NCBI RefSeq assembly: GCF_000165125.1
Contig: NZ_AEIU01000083.1
Span: 62,001 to 126,000 of the forward strand
DNA length: 64,000 bases
Origin: Vibrio caribbeanicus ATCC BAA-2122
GTDB taxonomy: Bacteria > Pseudomonadota > Gammaproteobacteria > Enterobacterales > Vibrionaceae
Direction: 5' to 3'
Shown: positions 40,121-50,231 of the stretch, piece by piece
How the letters are laid out: each line of letters begins with the position of its first letter
Numbering within the stretch: position 1 is the stretch's first letter
Translations under genes and position numbers: made by a program
The notes under the pieces: generated by a model
What the model was told of the DNA's origin: nothing
What the model saw: only the letters and a program-made list of their open reading frames with translations
The model's database searches: none

Positions 40121-40315
40121 TTAATTTTGATGTTCTGACCAAGCGTCTCCATCAGACATATCGGGAGCGCCAGCTATGCTGTGCTCTTCATCAGCCCAAT
40201 CTCCAAAATCTATCATTTGGCATTGTTTGCTACAAAAAGGTCTATAAGGGCTCTGCTCGCCCCAAATTACATCCTTATTACATTGAGGGCACGGTACGAG
40301 TGTCATTTTTGACAT
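40121..40315 (-). CDS. yacG: DNA gyrase inhibitor YacG
   Basis: 64 residues. One zinc site made of CPQC near the N-terminus and CSKQC in [18 protein letters not shown], the typical YacG tail motif. Binds GyrB and blocks DNA binding by gyrase in E. coli. Conserved tail end of the pilABCD-coaE-zapD-yacG neighbourhood. Confidence 0.95.
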   Translation of the reverse strand: MSKMTLVPCPQCNKDVIWGEQSPYRPFCSKQCQMIDFGDWADEEHSIAGAPDMSDGDAWSEHQN

Positions 40316-40375
40316 TTTAGTCTCAACTGATTTAATAGAGTATTACCCTATTATACCTGTTTAAAACGTTGCCAA

Positions 40376-41116
40376 CTAGCTACAGATGGCTAGTTCAAAT
40401 TCGAATTCACTGCACGATGCTTGTCCTGACTCAAACTCAATAAATTTGATGGCAAAGCGATTCTTGTGGCCTGAGATCATAGGGTAGACTCCGGCACCCA
40501 AGGGTAAATTAAGGCGAAGTATATTGGCTTCATCAGCGTCACTTTGATAAAAGCCAGACTTTGCCCAAACAGCATGAAAAGCTCCGGTTTCTCTAGTTAA
40601 CCTTAGCCAAAGTTTTAACGAATGAACTAAAGGCTGTAAGCTCGTGAGCCAATTTTTCGCATCATTCTGTTTTTGTGCCAAAGGTAAATGTAGCCAGTGA
40701 TGCAGTGCGGGTAGGTCGAAACAACAGCAGCCACCGGGAAGATTAAAGCGCTGCCTAATTGTACTCAAAAATCGGTCATCTTTGAGACTTTGACCAAACC
40801 TTTCTGCCGTCATTAAGTCACTATGAGCCATATCGATTTCATCGAGGACTTCATTTAACATGTCTTGATCAACACCTTCGACATCCAGCCAAGAACGATA
40901 GGTCAGGCGCTGTTTTTCTATGTCTTTTGCTAGTTCACTCTTAAGTTGTATTTGTTCAAATATTTCAACCAGATCAAATAATGAACGATAAAATATTAAA
41001 TACTTCATATCATCATCAAAGTGAGCGGCAGTATCGAGTTGAGTCAGTAACGCTTCGACACGCAGGTAGATACGTGTTTTTTCATTCAGTGGATGTTCAA
41101 AGTAATGCGCGTTCAT
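40376..41116 (-). CDS. zapD: Cell division protein ZapD
   Basis: 246 residues (DUF1342). [17 protein letters not shown] at the start is the family signature; the N-terminal helical part (about 1-110) and the later beta-rich part ([26 protein letters not shown]) match ZapD, which crosslinks FtsZ filaments at the division ring. 28 bases downstream of coaE. Confidence 0.95.
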   Translation of the reverse strand: MNAHYFEHPLNEKTRIYLRVEALLTQLDTAAHFDDDMKYLIFYRSLFDLVEIFEQIQLKSELAKDIEKQRLTYRSWLDVEGVDQDMLNEVLDEIDMAHSDLMTAERFGQSLKDDRFLSTIRQRFNLPGGCCCFDLPALHHWLHLPLAQKQNDAKNWLTSLQPLVHSLKLWLRLTRETGAFHAVWAKSGFYQSDADEANILRLNLPLGAGVYPMISGHKNRFAIKFIEFESGQASCSEFEFELAICS

Positions 41117-41144
41117 TTATAAGCAGCTCTGGTTTATTTTCTAT

Positions 41145-41759
41145 TCATTTTTGCCGATCTTTTTTGCATATTTCCATAAATATTTGGTGTAATTCTGCGA
41201 TTTGAGGCAAAATCTTATGGTTTCTAGTATTATTTTTAATCACATAGTCTGCAATTGCCAGTCTTTCTTGCCTATTTGCCTGTGACTTAATGATTGCTTT
41301 TACCTGTTCTGTGCTTACTTTGTCTCGCAGTAAAGTCCTTTCGATTTGTATTTCTTCGTCAACATCAACCACTATCACTTTATCGACCAATGATTGAAGA
41401 TTATTTTCAGCCATTAATGGAATAACCAACAAGGCATATTCAGATTTGACTTGTGCTATTTGTCGTTGCATCTCAGAGCGTATCAAAGGGTGCATCAAAT
41501 TGTCTAACCACAGTTTTTTTTCAGGGTACTGAAAAATTAATGCTCTGAGCTTTACGCGGTCTAGTGCCTTATTGGGGGAGAGTATCTCTTCACCAAAGTG
41601 CTCAATAATCGCTTTTAACCCCTCACTTCCTGTTTCGACTACTTGTCTTGCAATGATATCTGCATCAACAACATCAATATTATATTCAGATTGAAAGAGG
41701 TTACTTATGGTCGTTTTACCACTTGCAATACCACCTGTTAATCCAACGACTAAAGCCAT
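41145..41759 (-). CDS. coaE: Dephospho-CoA kinase
   Basis: 204 residues. P-loop GLTGGIASGKTTIS (about 6-19), DADIIARQVVE (about 33-43), LDNLMHPLIR and the nucleotide lid region. Last step of CoA synthesis, phosphorylating the ribose 3'-hydroxyl of dephospho-CoA. Starts directly after the pilD stop codon, so co-translated with the pilus genes, as in other gammaproteobacteria. Confidence 0.97.
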   Translation of the reverse strand: MALVVGLTGGIASGKTTISNLFQSEYNIDVVDADIIARQVVETGSEGLKAIIEHFGEEILSPNKALDRVKLRALIFQYPEKKLWLDNLMHPLIRSEMQRQIAQVKSEYALLVIPLMAENNLQSLVDKVIVVDVDEEIQIERTLLRDKVSTEQVKAIIKSQANRQERLAIADYVIKNNTRNHKILPQIAELHQIFMEICKKDRQK

Positions 41760-42629
41760 CTAAAGCCCCCAAAATTGCGCTATGTACCAATTCAGAATTT
41801 CGTCTCCCCATGTAAATGCTATCCAACCAGAAATAGCTAAATAGGGACCGAATGGAAAAGCCTGATTTAAGGCTTTTCCTTTTAAAGCAAGTTGTATAAT
41901 AGCCATAAATACCCCCACTATAGAGGAGCAGAGGATAATCATAGGTAGGTATTGCCACCCCAACCAAGCACCTAAGGCAGCAAGTAGCTTGAAATCACCA
42001 TACCCCATTCCTTCTTTCCCAGTAGCGAGTTTAAACATCCAATATACAGACCATAATGAGAGGTAGCCAAAGATTGCGCCTAGGACTGAGTCTTGCAAAG
42101 AAGTGGGACTTATTTCCATCAATGATAAGGCAATGCCCAACCACATAAGAGGCAGTGTGATTTGATCGGGAAGGAGCATTGTATCTAGGTCAATAAACAG
42201 CAGAGTAATAAGGGCATATAAAAAAATGAGTGCCGCAAAGCAGTAGAGATTTGGCCCAAATTGGATAGCTGTAAATAAGCTCAATAATGCGGTAATGAGT
42301 TCTACAAATGGGTAACGCCAACTGATTGAAGCTAGGCAACTTCTGCAGCGTCCTTTGAGCAATAACCAGCTTACGATGGGGATATTATCTATTATCTTGA
42401 TACTTTTTTTGCATTGTGTGCAATGAGAGCAAGGCTGGCTAAGATTAAACTCTCCTTCTGGTTTTGCTAAACCACTTTCGGGAAAAGTGTCAGCACAGTC
42501 CAAACGCCATTGCCTCTCCATCATAATAGGAAGGCGATGAATAACCACATTTAGGAAACTGCCTATAATCAGACCAAAAAGTGCACTGCCCAGTGGGAAT
42601 AGCCACAGATATTGTTCGAAGATTGCCAT
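41760..42629 (-). CDS. pilD: Type IV prepilin peptidase / N-methyltransferase PilD
   Basis: 289 residues, about eight membrane segments. N-terminal methyltransferase-linked domain with tetracysteine zinc site (CSHCTQC and CRSC, about 67-98), and aspartyl protease residues in FIDLDTMLLPD (about 147) and GYGDFKLLAALGAWLGW (GxGD, about 211). Cleaves and N-methylates type IV pilins and type II secretion pseudopilins, so it serves both systems in Vibrio (VcpD). Confidence 0.97.
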   Translation of the reverse strand: MAIFEQYLWLFPLGSALFGLIIGSFLNVVIHRLPIMMERQWRLDCADTFPESGLAKPEGEFNLSQPCSHCTQCKKSIKIIDNIPIVSWLLLKGRCRSCLASISWRYPFVELITALLSLFTAIQFGPNLYCFAALIFLYALITLLFIDLDTMLLPDQITLPLMWLGIALSLMEISPTSLQDSVLGAIFGYLSLWSVYWMFKLATGKEGMGYGDFKLLAALGAWLGWQYLPMIILCSSIVGVFMAIIQLALKGKALNQAFPFGPYLAISGWIAFTWGDEILNWYIAQFWGL

Positions 42630-42660
42630 ATTTTCGTAGTAAAGAGAGCTTTGGCTTATC

Positions 42661-43878
42661 TTATCCTAATACTGTCATCAAGTTAAAGATCGGTAGATAC
42701 ATAGATATCACGATAAGTGCAACTATTCCTCCCAAGATTAGAATGATGGCCGGCTCGAGAACTTTTTCCATCGATAAAACTGTATCACTGACTTCTTGTT
42801 CATAAATCTCGGTAATGTTTGAAAAGACTTCATCCAGTTTGCCCGTTTGTTCGCCGATCATTGCCATTTGCTCAACGATTATTGGAAAGGCTTTGGTTTT
42901 TCGAATCGCGATATAGATCGGCGTTCCAGCTGTTATATCCGTCGTCATCGCTTTGATTATCCCTTTGTAATAGTAATTATTGGTCGTTGATGCCGAGATA
43001 GTTAGACAATTTATAATGGATATATCAGCCTGAAGAGTGAGAGAGAAAGTGCGGCTAAACCTCGCTATCGATGATTTTCTGATAAGGTCACCGATAAGAG
43101 GAAGGCAAAGTAAAAGTCGACTAATTCTGAATCTAAAAGAGGTTGATTGTGTACTGAGCAGGTATCCTAATCCAATGGTAAAAAAGGTGAAAATAAATAG
43201 GGGCAATAGATAAGAATTGAGTGCTTCTGTGATAGATATTACCTGCTGAGTTAATCGTGGCATAGGAGCGCTGAAACCATTGAGCATGCTTTTAAACTGA
43301 GGTAGTACATGGCTAGTTAAAGTTTGAATGACAAGCGCAGATGCGAACAACACGGAGATTGGATAAATAAGCGCGTTAAAGACTTTTTCAGTATTTTTTT
43401 TGAACGTGATACGGTAGTGATAAATACGCTCAAAAATAGTGGCTAAGTCTCCAACCATTTCTCCGCATAGAACTAATTCAATGTCTACTTTATCGAAATG
43501 TTTACTCGATAGTTTTAATGATGATGATAAAGGGTTGCCATTCTCTAAATTCTCGATAATTTTGGATAAAATGGCTTTCATTCCGTATTTTTTTTGACTC
43601 TTTTCGATCATTTTTAAAACGTCAAGGATAGGCAGCCCAGCTCTCAATAATGTTCCGATTTGTCGGGTAAGAAGGGTGATATCAGCTCGTTTTTCTCTGT
43701 GGAATAAGTGCCAAAATAGGCTGCGATCTTTCCTTTCAATTCTTATGATTTGGATAGACTTTTGTTTCAGTGTAAATTTTACGCTCACTTTGGATGGTGA
43801 AAGCATAAAGCCTTTCACCTTATGAGCTTTTTTATCAAGGCCTTGCCAAAAAAATACACACTGCTTTGATTCTGACAT
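42661..43878 (-). CDS. pilC: Type IV pilus inner-membrane platform protein PilC
   Basis: 405 residues. Two copies of the T2SF domain (about 70-190, LLTRQIGTLLRAGLPILDVL; about 275-395, FSRTFSLTLQADISIINCL) and about three membrane segments (about 170-195, 222-245, 375-400). Works with the PilB ATPase to assemble the pilus. The N-terminal region is somewhat divergent. 18 bases after pilB. Confidence 0.95.
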   Translation of the reverse strand: MSESKQCVFFWQGLDKKAHKVKGFMLSPSKVSVKFTLKQKSIQIIRIERKDRSLFWHLFHREKRADITLLTRQIGTLLRAGLPILDVLKMIEKSQKKYGMKAILSKIIENLENGNPLSSSLKLSSKHFDKVDIELVLCGEMVGDLATIFERIYHYRITFKKNTEKVFNALIYPISVLFASALVIQTLTSHVLPQFKSMLNGFSAPMPRLTQQVISITEALNSYLLPLFIFTFFTIGLGYLLSTQSTSFRFRISRLLLCLPLIGDLIRKSSIARFSRTFSLTLQADISIINCLTISASTTNNYYYKGIIKAMTTDITAGTPIYIAIRKTKAFPIIVEQMAMIGEQTGKLDEVFSNITEIYEQEVSDTVLSMEKVLEPAIILILGGIVALIVISMYLPIFNLMTVLG

Positions 43879-43896
43879 TGTTGCACTATCCTCCGC

Positions 43897-45588
43897 TCAA
43901 AAATCGAATAATCGAGTTAGCTCGCTATAACTTGTTTGACCACATCGTAATTTTGCTAGTGCAGATTCTTTCAGTGATGGCATCCTACTGTTTCTCACGC
44001 ACAGTTCTAACTCGCTTAGTGAGGCGTTTTGAATAATCGCATCGCGCATTGCTTGATTAATATAAATGAATTCGTAGATGGCGGTGCGCCCCGAATATCC
44101 AAGGTGGCAATTCTGACAACCTGAATCACTGGCTGTATAAAGAGTCGTATTGCCTTCCAATGTGCTTTCTCGTGGTAGCTCAGTGACATCGTCTTTTATG
44201 ACTTTGCAGTGATGACAGAGTTTTCTCACTAACCTTTGTGCAATGATTAAGCTGATTGAATAAGCGATATCGAAAGGTTTAACTCCCAGAGACTGAAGCC
44301 TCTGTATTGATTCTAAGGCCGAGTTTGTGTGTAATGTTGATAACACCAAGTGACCAGTCTGTGAAGCTTGAGCAACGAGTGTGGCTGTTTCTTCGTCCCG
44401 AACTTCACCTATCATCATGACGTCGGGGTCTTGTCTTAATAGGGCTCTGAGAGAATGTGAGAAACTCATTCCTATCTGAGGACTAACCGATACTTGGTTG
44501 ATTCCTGGAATATTGATTTCAACGGGCTCTTCGATTGTTGATATATTTAGAGAGTTTGTATTGATTTGGTTCAGGCCTGCATAAAGGGTTGTTGTCTTTC
44601 CACTTCCCGTAGGGCCGGTAACGAGGATGAGACCTTGTGTTTTACCCAAAGCTTGTTTGAACAGTTTTTCTTGTTCGGCATTAAGCCCTAAAATTTGGAC
44701 GCTGGATTCTTTTGCTTGGGTTGGAAATATTCTCAGCACCACTTTTTCTCCACACATTGTGGGTAACGTTGATATACGTATGTTGACAGTCTCACTGGGT
44801 TCCAACTGAAACTGAATTTTTCCATCTTGTGGAAGCCTACGTTCTGCGATATCAAGTTTGGCGAGAATTTTTAGTCGAGATGTAAGTCTGTTACAGAATT
44901 GCCGAGTGAGTTGATCAGTTTCAATAAGTACTCCGTCACAACGAATCCTCACGCGATACCGATGCTTATAAGGTTCAACATGAATATCAGAAGCACCTTT
45001 CTTTAGAGCACAAGTAATTAGATTTTGGATATATTGATTCAATGGTGTGTTTGTGTTGTCGGACCTTAGGTAGGGGGTTAGTGGGCCTTCTTTTTGCTCT
45101 TGGGTTAATGATAGGTCATGTAAAATGAATTCTGGTGGTTGTGTTATGGCTCTTGACTTTATTTGCCCCACATAGAGCTCATCGATTACGGTACTGATCT
45201 GCTCATGGCTTGCAATGACTAATTCAATATCTTTGCCGCTGGTAAAACGAAATTCTTTTTCTATCTCTGAATTGGATGGATCGCTGATTGCTAAACATAT
45301 TTTTTGTTTTGACGTTTTTATAGGTAATGCGGAGTGCCTTATGATGAGAGTTGTTAAATTATCAACATCATACACGCTGGAACAGTTAAAATTGTGGATA
45401 TTGACACAAGGAAGACCATAAATTTTAGCAATGTGGGAGGCTAAGCACTCCGATGTTAGTAATTCTAGTGCTGTAATCGCATCAATGAGCGACTCTTGAT
45501 GTTGTTTGAGATGATCTTCAAGTTGCTCTGTCTGCTGCACGGTCAAAATTTGTGCCTGCTTTAATTTAGTCAATAGTGGGTTACGCAT
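43897..45588 (-). CDS. pilB: Type IV pilus assembly ATPase PilB
   Basis: 563 residues. N-terminal MshEN/GspE-like domain (about 1-150), then the AAA-type ATPase: RIRCDGVLIE and DGKIQFQ (about 218-260), Walker A GPTGSGKTTTLYAG (about 325-338), Walker B LRQDPDVMMIGEVRDEETA, STLHTNSA, and the zinc tetracysteine CHHC ... CQNC (about 459-495). Hexameric motor powering pilus extension. Six bases after pilA. Confidence 0.97.
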   Translation of the reverse strand: MRNPLLTKLKQAQILTVQQTEQLEDHLKQHQESLIDAITALELLTSECLASHIAKIYGLPCVNIHNFNCSSVYDVDNLTTLIIRHSALPIKTSKQKICLAISDPSNSEIEKEFRFTSGKDIELVIASHEQISTVIDELYVGQIKSRAITQPPEFILHDLSLTQEQKEGPLTPYLRSDNTNTPLNQYIQNLITCALKKGASDIHVEPYKHRYRVRIRCDGVLIETDQLTRQFCNRLTSRLKILAKLDIAERRLPQDGKIQFQLEPSETVNIRISTLPTMCGEKVVLRIFPTQAKESSVQILGLNAEQEKLFKQALGKTQGLILVTGPTGSGKTTTLYAGLNQINTNSLNISTIEEPVEINIPGINQVSVSPQIGMSFSHSLRALLRQDPDVMMIGEVRDEETATLVAQASQTGHLVLSTLHTNSALESIQRLQSLGVKPFDIAYSISLIIAQRLVRKLCHHCKVIKDDVTELPRESTLEGNTTLYTASDSGCQNCHLGYSGRTAIYEFIYINQAMRDAIIQNASLSELELCVRNSRMPSLKESALAKLRCGQTSYSELTRLFDF

Positions 45589-45594
45589 GACGTC

Positions 45595-46020
45595 TCAATC
45601 ACACTCATATGTGTTAATAAATGAATCTAGGTCGCTGATACACTCCCAGTTCCCGTTAATGAGTCGAGTGAAAGTAATTTCTTTATTGATCAAGCGTGCG
45701 CTTACTTTTGATGAGTTAAACGTAAAGACGAGAGAGCCGTAGCTCTCAGGCGTATTTTGATAAGTTAGGGTACCGAGGCTTGAGTATGGCAAGTTGAGTT
45801 GAGAGCCTGAATAGGGAAACTGTCCCTCAGAAATTAAGTAAGCTTCAATATTCATCTTATGTGTAGCAAGTGAAGTCATTGCTGAGGATATCTGAGCCTT
45901 CTCTATGTACTGATGATATTGTGGCAAGGCTATGGAAGTTAAAACACCAATAATTGTAATAACAATCATCAGTTCTATTAAGGTAAATCCTTTGTAATAG
46001 TCTGCTGATGCCATTCGCAT
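45595..46020 (-). CDS. pilA: Type IV major pilin PilA
   Basis: 141 residues from the ATG at 46020, which has GAGG seven bases upstream; an in-frame TTG two codons earlier was rejected. Class IVa prepilin with an 11-residue leader ending Lys-Gly, cleaved before Phe of GFTLIELMIVITIIGV (Glu5 present), then a long hydrophobic helix, and a short C-terminal disulfide loop between the Cys of WECISD and the Cys two residues from the end. In Vibrio this pilus (ChiRP) supports chitin attachment and DNA uptake. PilA globular domains are highly variable between strains. Confidence 0.95.
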   Translation of the reverse strand: MRMASADYYKGFTLIELMIVITIIGVLTSIALPQYHQYIEKAQISSAMTSLATHKMNIEAYLISEGQFPYSGSQLNLPYSSLGTLTYQNTPESYGSLVFTFNSSKVSARLINKEITFTRLINGNWECISDLDSFINTYECD

Positions 46021-46183
46021 AATCAAGCCTCGGTAAGTCTATTATGATGAGCTTACAGGGTATTTTTATTGGATTGTGTAAGGAATTCAGAGGTGTGTAA
46101 AAATCGACTTATACTTATGAAAATAATACTTTATTGTATTGATGAAATATTACAGCGAGTGAAGCGCTGCGATAAATAGACAG

Positions 46184-46240
46184 TAATAGAGTTCATGTAC
46201 CTAAGTATCTTGATGTCATCGAGGGACATGAACTCTATTA
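46184..46240. repeat. Long inverted repeat between nadC and pilA
   Basis: TAATAGAGTTCATGT (46184-46198) and ACATGAACTCTATTA (46226-46240) pair perfectly over 15 bases. Allowing one bulge and one mismatch the stem extends outward by CAG/CTG and inward by CCT/AGG. On the - strand it lies 18 bases past the nadC side start of the gap and precedes nadC; U-richness after either arm is modest. Confidence 0.7.
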
Positions 46241-46257
46241 ACTGGAATTTTTGAAAA

Positions 46258-47196
<939 letters not shown>

Positions 47197-47280
47197 CTAA
47201 TGGAAATTCAGCCATTAATCTCGCTTTTCGTCATCAAAAAGATAAAATCAAAGCATATAACTCAAACAATGAAACGCACT

Positions 47281-47829
47281 ATGATTGATGAAAATGGTTG
47301 GTATAAAGACGCAAAGCATGTGCCTTCGCCTTTTTTTGATAAAAGAGCGAGTAAAAAAGATATCTCTTTGCTTGTTATTCATAACATCAGTTTACCCCCA
47401 AGAGAGTATGGAGGGCCTTATATTGAACAGTTGTTTATGGGAAAACTAAATCCAAAAGAGCATCCTTTCTTTAAATCTATTCATAAGTTGAAGGTTTCGG
47501 CACACTGCTTGATAAAACGTGGTGGAGACATAGTTCAATTTGTTTCATTTTACGACCGAGCATGGCACGCTGGTGAATCTTGTTTTGCTAAACGTGAAAA
47601 GTGTAACGATTATTCTATTGGTATAGAATTAGAGGGGGATGATGCCACGGCTTATACAGAAGAGCAGTACCGATCATTAATCTCTCTTTCCCGTTCGATC
47701 ATGATTCGTTACCCTGAGATAACGCCATTTCGAATCACAGGGCATCAATATATTGCACCATTACGGAAAACGGATCCTGGCCTGTCTTTCGACTGGCCTC
47801 GTTTTCGGAGTGAGTTAACTGGTACTTAG
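47281..47829 (+). CDS. ampD: 1,6-anhydro-N-acetylmuramyl-L-alanine amidase AmpD
   Basis: 182 residues from the ATG at 47281 (MIDENGWYKDAKHVPSP), matching E. coli AmpD (183). Possible upstream starts at 47269 and 47191 would add 4 or 30 residues without family support. Zinc and catalytic residues: His in LLVIHNISLPP (about 32), Glu in SIGIELEGDD, His in TGHQYIAP and Lys/Asp in RKTDPG. Cytosolic recycling of anhydro-muropeptides; loss derepresses AmpC-type beta-lactamases in species that carry ampR-ampC. Confidence 0.94.
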   Translation: MIDENGWYKDAKHVPSPFFDKRASKKDISLLVIHNISLPPREYGGPYIEQLFMGKLNPKEHPFFKSIHKLKVSAHCLIKRGGDIVQFVSFYDRAWHAGESCFAKREKCNDYSIGIELEGDDATAYTEEQYRSLISLSRSIMIRYPEITPFRITGHQYIAPLRKTDPGLSFDWPRFRSELTGT

Positions 47830-47849
47830 TTGCCAGATATAATCATGCC

Positions 47850-48371
47850 CTACAAGCTTTCTTGGTATTCGATTAATATTTGTTCGACCCAATTAGCAAT
47901 TCTGGCGTCACTCATTTCGTATTGAGAGTCTTCATCGAGGGCTAATCCGACAAAATGTGTTTTGTCTGCAGTGAGCGCTTTGGAAGCATCAAATTGGTAA
48001 CTTTCATCATTAGGCCAATAGCCGACAAAATGTGTACCGGTTTTTTTAAGTTCATCATGGAGCATTCCCATGGCATCCAGATACCACTCTCCGTAACCTT
48101 CTTGATCTCCTAGCCCAAAGAGGGCAACGGTCTTCCCTGTCAAAACTGTTGATCCTATTTGATCCCAAAGTTCATTCCAATCTTCTTGAATTTCTCCAAA
48201 GTCCCACGTTGAAATACCAAGTATCAGTAGGTCATAATCTGTCATTAGAGAGAGAGGGGAGTCTTTTACATTATAAATATCGACAAGATCTTCACCCAAA
48301 ATAGAACGTATTTTTTCTGCCGCCATTTCGGTATAGCAGGTTGTTGAGCCATAAAAGAGACCAATTTTCAT
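47850..48371 (-). CDS. fldB: Flavodoxin 2 (FldB-like)
   Basis: 173 residues from the ATG at 48371; a longer in-frame start at 48479 would add 36 residues before the normal flavodoxin N-terminus. FMN-phosphate loop [18 protein letters not shown] (about 4-21), flavin-flanking ISTWDFGE (Trp near 57) and [14 protein letters not shown] (Tyr near 97). One-electron carrier. Placement before xerD-dsbC-recJ, divergently, matches the E. coli fldB locus. Confidence 0.92.
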   Translation of the reverse strand: MKIGLFYGSTTCYTEMAAEKIRSILGEDLVDIYNVKDSPLSLMTDYDLLILGISTWDFGEIQEDWNELWDQIGSTVLTGKTVALFGLGDQEGYGEWYLDAMGMLHDELKKTGTHFVGYWPNDESYQFDASKALTADKTHFVGLALDEDSQYEMSDARIANWVEQILIEYQESL

Positions 48372-48523
48372 AATGCTGTTTGTCTTTATCAATAAGGATT
48401 GGGGAATTTTAACCTCAAAAGGGCGAGGTTTGCAGCGAATATTGTTACTCGGGGCGGATTTTTGTGGCTTTCTGAGCATTAGGGATTTACATTGATGCCC
48501 ATATTGATAGTCCGGAGTTCATT

Positions 48524-49432
48524 TTGTCCCAGCAAATATTGCCAGATCAACCCGTTGTTGAACAATTTTTAGATGCCATGTGGATGGAGAGGGGGTTATC
48601 TGAAAATACGTTGTCCTCATATCGTAATGATCTATTTAAACTTTTAAAATGGATGTTCGAAAATAATTATCGACTTAACTTTATCAGTATTTCAGGTTTG
48701 CAGGACTTTCAATCATGGCTTGTAGATGAAGGTTATAAACAGACATCTCGCGCTAGAATGTTGTCTGCTTTGCGGCGTTTGTTTCAGTACATGCATCGTG
48801 AAAGACTGAGAAGCGATGACCCTAGCGCACTATTGGTTAGCCCTAAGTTACCGAAGCGTTTACCGAAAGATCTCTCCGAGCAGCAGGTTGATGCTTTACT
48901 CTCTGCCCCTGACGCAAATAATCCGATTGAATTACGTGATAAGGCGATGTTGGAGCTTCTATACGCGACAGGTTTACGTGTCACTGAACTCGTCAGCTTG
49001 ACGATGGAAAATATGAGCCTGAGACAGGGTGTTGTACGGGTAACCGGTAAAGGTGGAAAAGAGCGATTGGTTCCAATGGGTGAGGATGCCATTGAATGGA
49101 TTGAAACTTTTTTGCACCAAGGTCGGTCTGAGTTGTTAGGAGAAAAAACGTCGGATGTTGTTTTTCCTAGCAAAAGAGCAAAGCAAATGACAAGGCAAAC
49201 TTTTTGGCATCGGATTAAATATTATGCAATGCTGGCTGGAATTGATTCTGAATTGCTGTCGCCGCATGTTTTACGCCATGCATTTGCTACTCATTTGCTT
49301 AACCATGGTGCTGATTTGAGGGTGGTTCAAATGCTATTAGGTCATAGTGATTTGTCCACGACACAAATTTATACTCACGTTGCGACAGAAAGGTTAAAAC
49401 AATTACATAGTGAACATCATCCAAGAGCCTAG
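48524..49432 (+). CDS. xerD: Tyrosine recombinase XerD
   Basis: 302 residues with a TTG start supported by GGAG eight bases upstream. N-terminal SAM-like DNA-binding domain (about 6-95) and catalytic domain with Arg in YATGLRVTEL (about 151), Lys in TGKGGKER, HVLR, GHSDLSTTQIYTHV with the nucleophilic Tyr near 283. With XerC it resolves chromosome dimers at dif under FtsK control and is used by integrative phages in Vibrio. Upstream of dsbC and recJ as in E. coli. Confidence 0.96.
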   Translation: MSQQILPDQPVVEQFLDAMWMERGLSENTLSSYRNDLFKLLKWMFENNYRLNFISISGLQDFQSWLVDEGYKQTSRARMLSALRRLFQYMHRERLRSDDPSALLVSPKLPKRLPKDLSEQQVDALLSAPDANNPIELRDKAMLELLYATGLRVTELVSLTMENMSLRQGVVRVTGKGGKERLVPMGEDAIEWIETFLHQGRSELLGEKTSDVVFPSKRAKQMTRQTFWHRIKYYAMLAGIDSELLSPHVLRHAFATHLLNHGADLRVVQMLLGHSDLSTTQIYTHVATERLKQLHSEHHPRA

Positions 49433-49472
49433 TTTCTTGGGTATGCAATTACATAACTCTAAGGTGAACTCA

Positions 49473-50213
49473 ATGAGCGTCTTACGCCGAATAACATTAT
49501 TAACACTACCGTTTGTGTTAGCAACGACTACAGTCATGGCTAACGATTTTGATAAAGAAAAATTAGAGAAGCGCTTTGCTAAACTTGGTCTAGAAATCAA
49601 AGATATAAAACAGTCGGATGTAAAAGGACTATTGGAAGTTCATACTACTGGTGGCGTTTTATTGGCTTCGCCATCAGGAGAGTATTTCATTGCAGGAACG
49701 CTTTATAAAGTAGACGAAAATGGTAAGTATGAAGACGTGATGGCTAAACGCCAAGCTCCTATCAATGCGAAGAAAATTGAATCATTTAAAGATAGTATGA
49801 TTGAGTTTAAAGCAAAGAAAGAAAAATATGTAGTGACGGTATTTACCGATATTACTTGCGGCTATTGTGTGCGTCTACACAATCAAATACCAGCCTACAA
49901 TGATCTAGGCATTACGGTTCGTTACATGGCTTACCCTCGTCAAGGTGGAAGCGGCTCTGTGGCCGATCAAATGGCCGCTATCTGGGGAGCAAAAGATCCT
50001 CAATCTGCGATGCACGAAGGTAAGGTTGAGCGTAAATTCCCAGAAAAAACACAAGATTTAAGCAAATTCCAAAAGGTCATCAAAGAACATTATCAGCTTG
50101 GACGCGAATTAGGAATTAATGGTACTCCCGCCATTTTCCTACCCACTGGTGAGATGGTAGGTGGCTATTTACCGCCAGATCAATTAATCAAGCGTTTGCA
50201 ACAGACTCAATAG
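49473..50213 (+). CDS. dsbC: Thiol:disulfide interchange protein DsbC
   Basis: 246 residues from the ATG at 49473 (ribosome site AAGGTG); a start at 49410 would overlap xerD and precede the signal peptide. Signal peptide about 1-23 (ending VMA), N-terminal dimerisation domain (about 24-85), thioredoxin domain with active site CGYC (about 130-133) and cis-Pro loop NGTPAIF. Periplasmic isomerase, kept reduced by DsbD. Followed by recJ at 18 bases. Confidence 0.95.
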   Translation: MSVLRRITLLTLPFVLATTTVMANDFDKEKLEKRFAKLGLEIKDIKQSDVKGLLEVHTTGGVLLASPSGEYFIAGTLYKVDENGKYEDVMAKRQAPINAKKIESFKDSMIEFKAKKEKYVVTVFTDITCGYCVRLHNQIPAYNDLGITVRYMAYPRQGGSGSVADQMAAIWGAKDPQSAMHEGKVERKFPEKTQDLSKFQKVIKEHYQLGRELGINGTPAIFLPTGEMVGGYLPPDQLIKRLQQTQ

Positions 50214-50231
50214 ATTATGTTTTAAACACTC

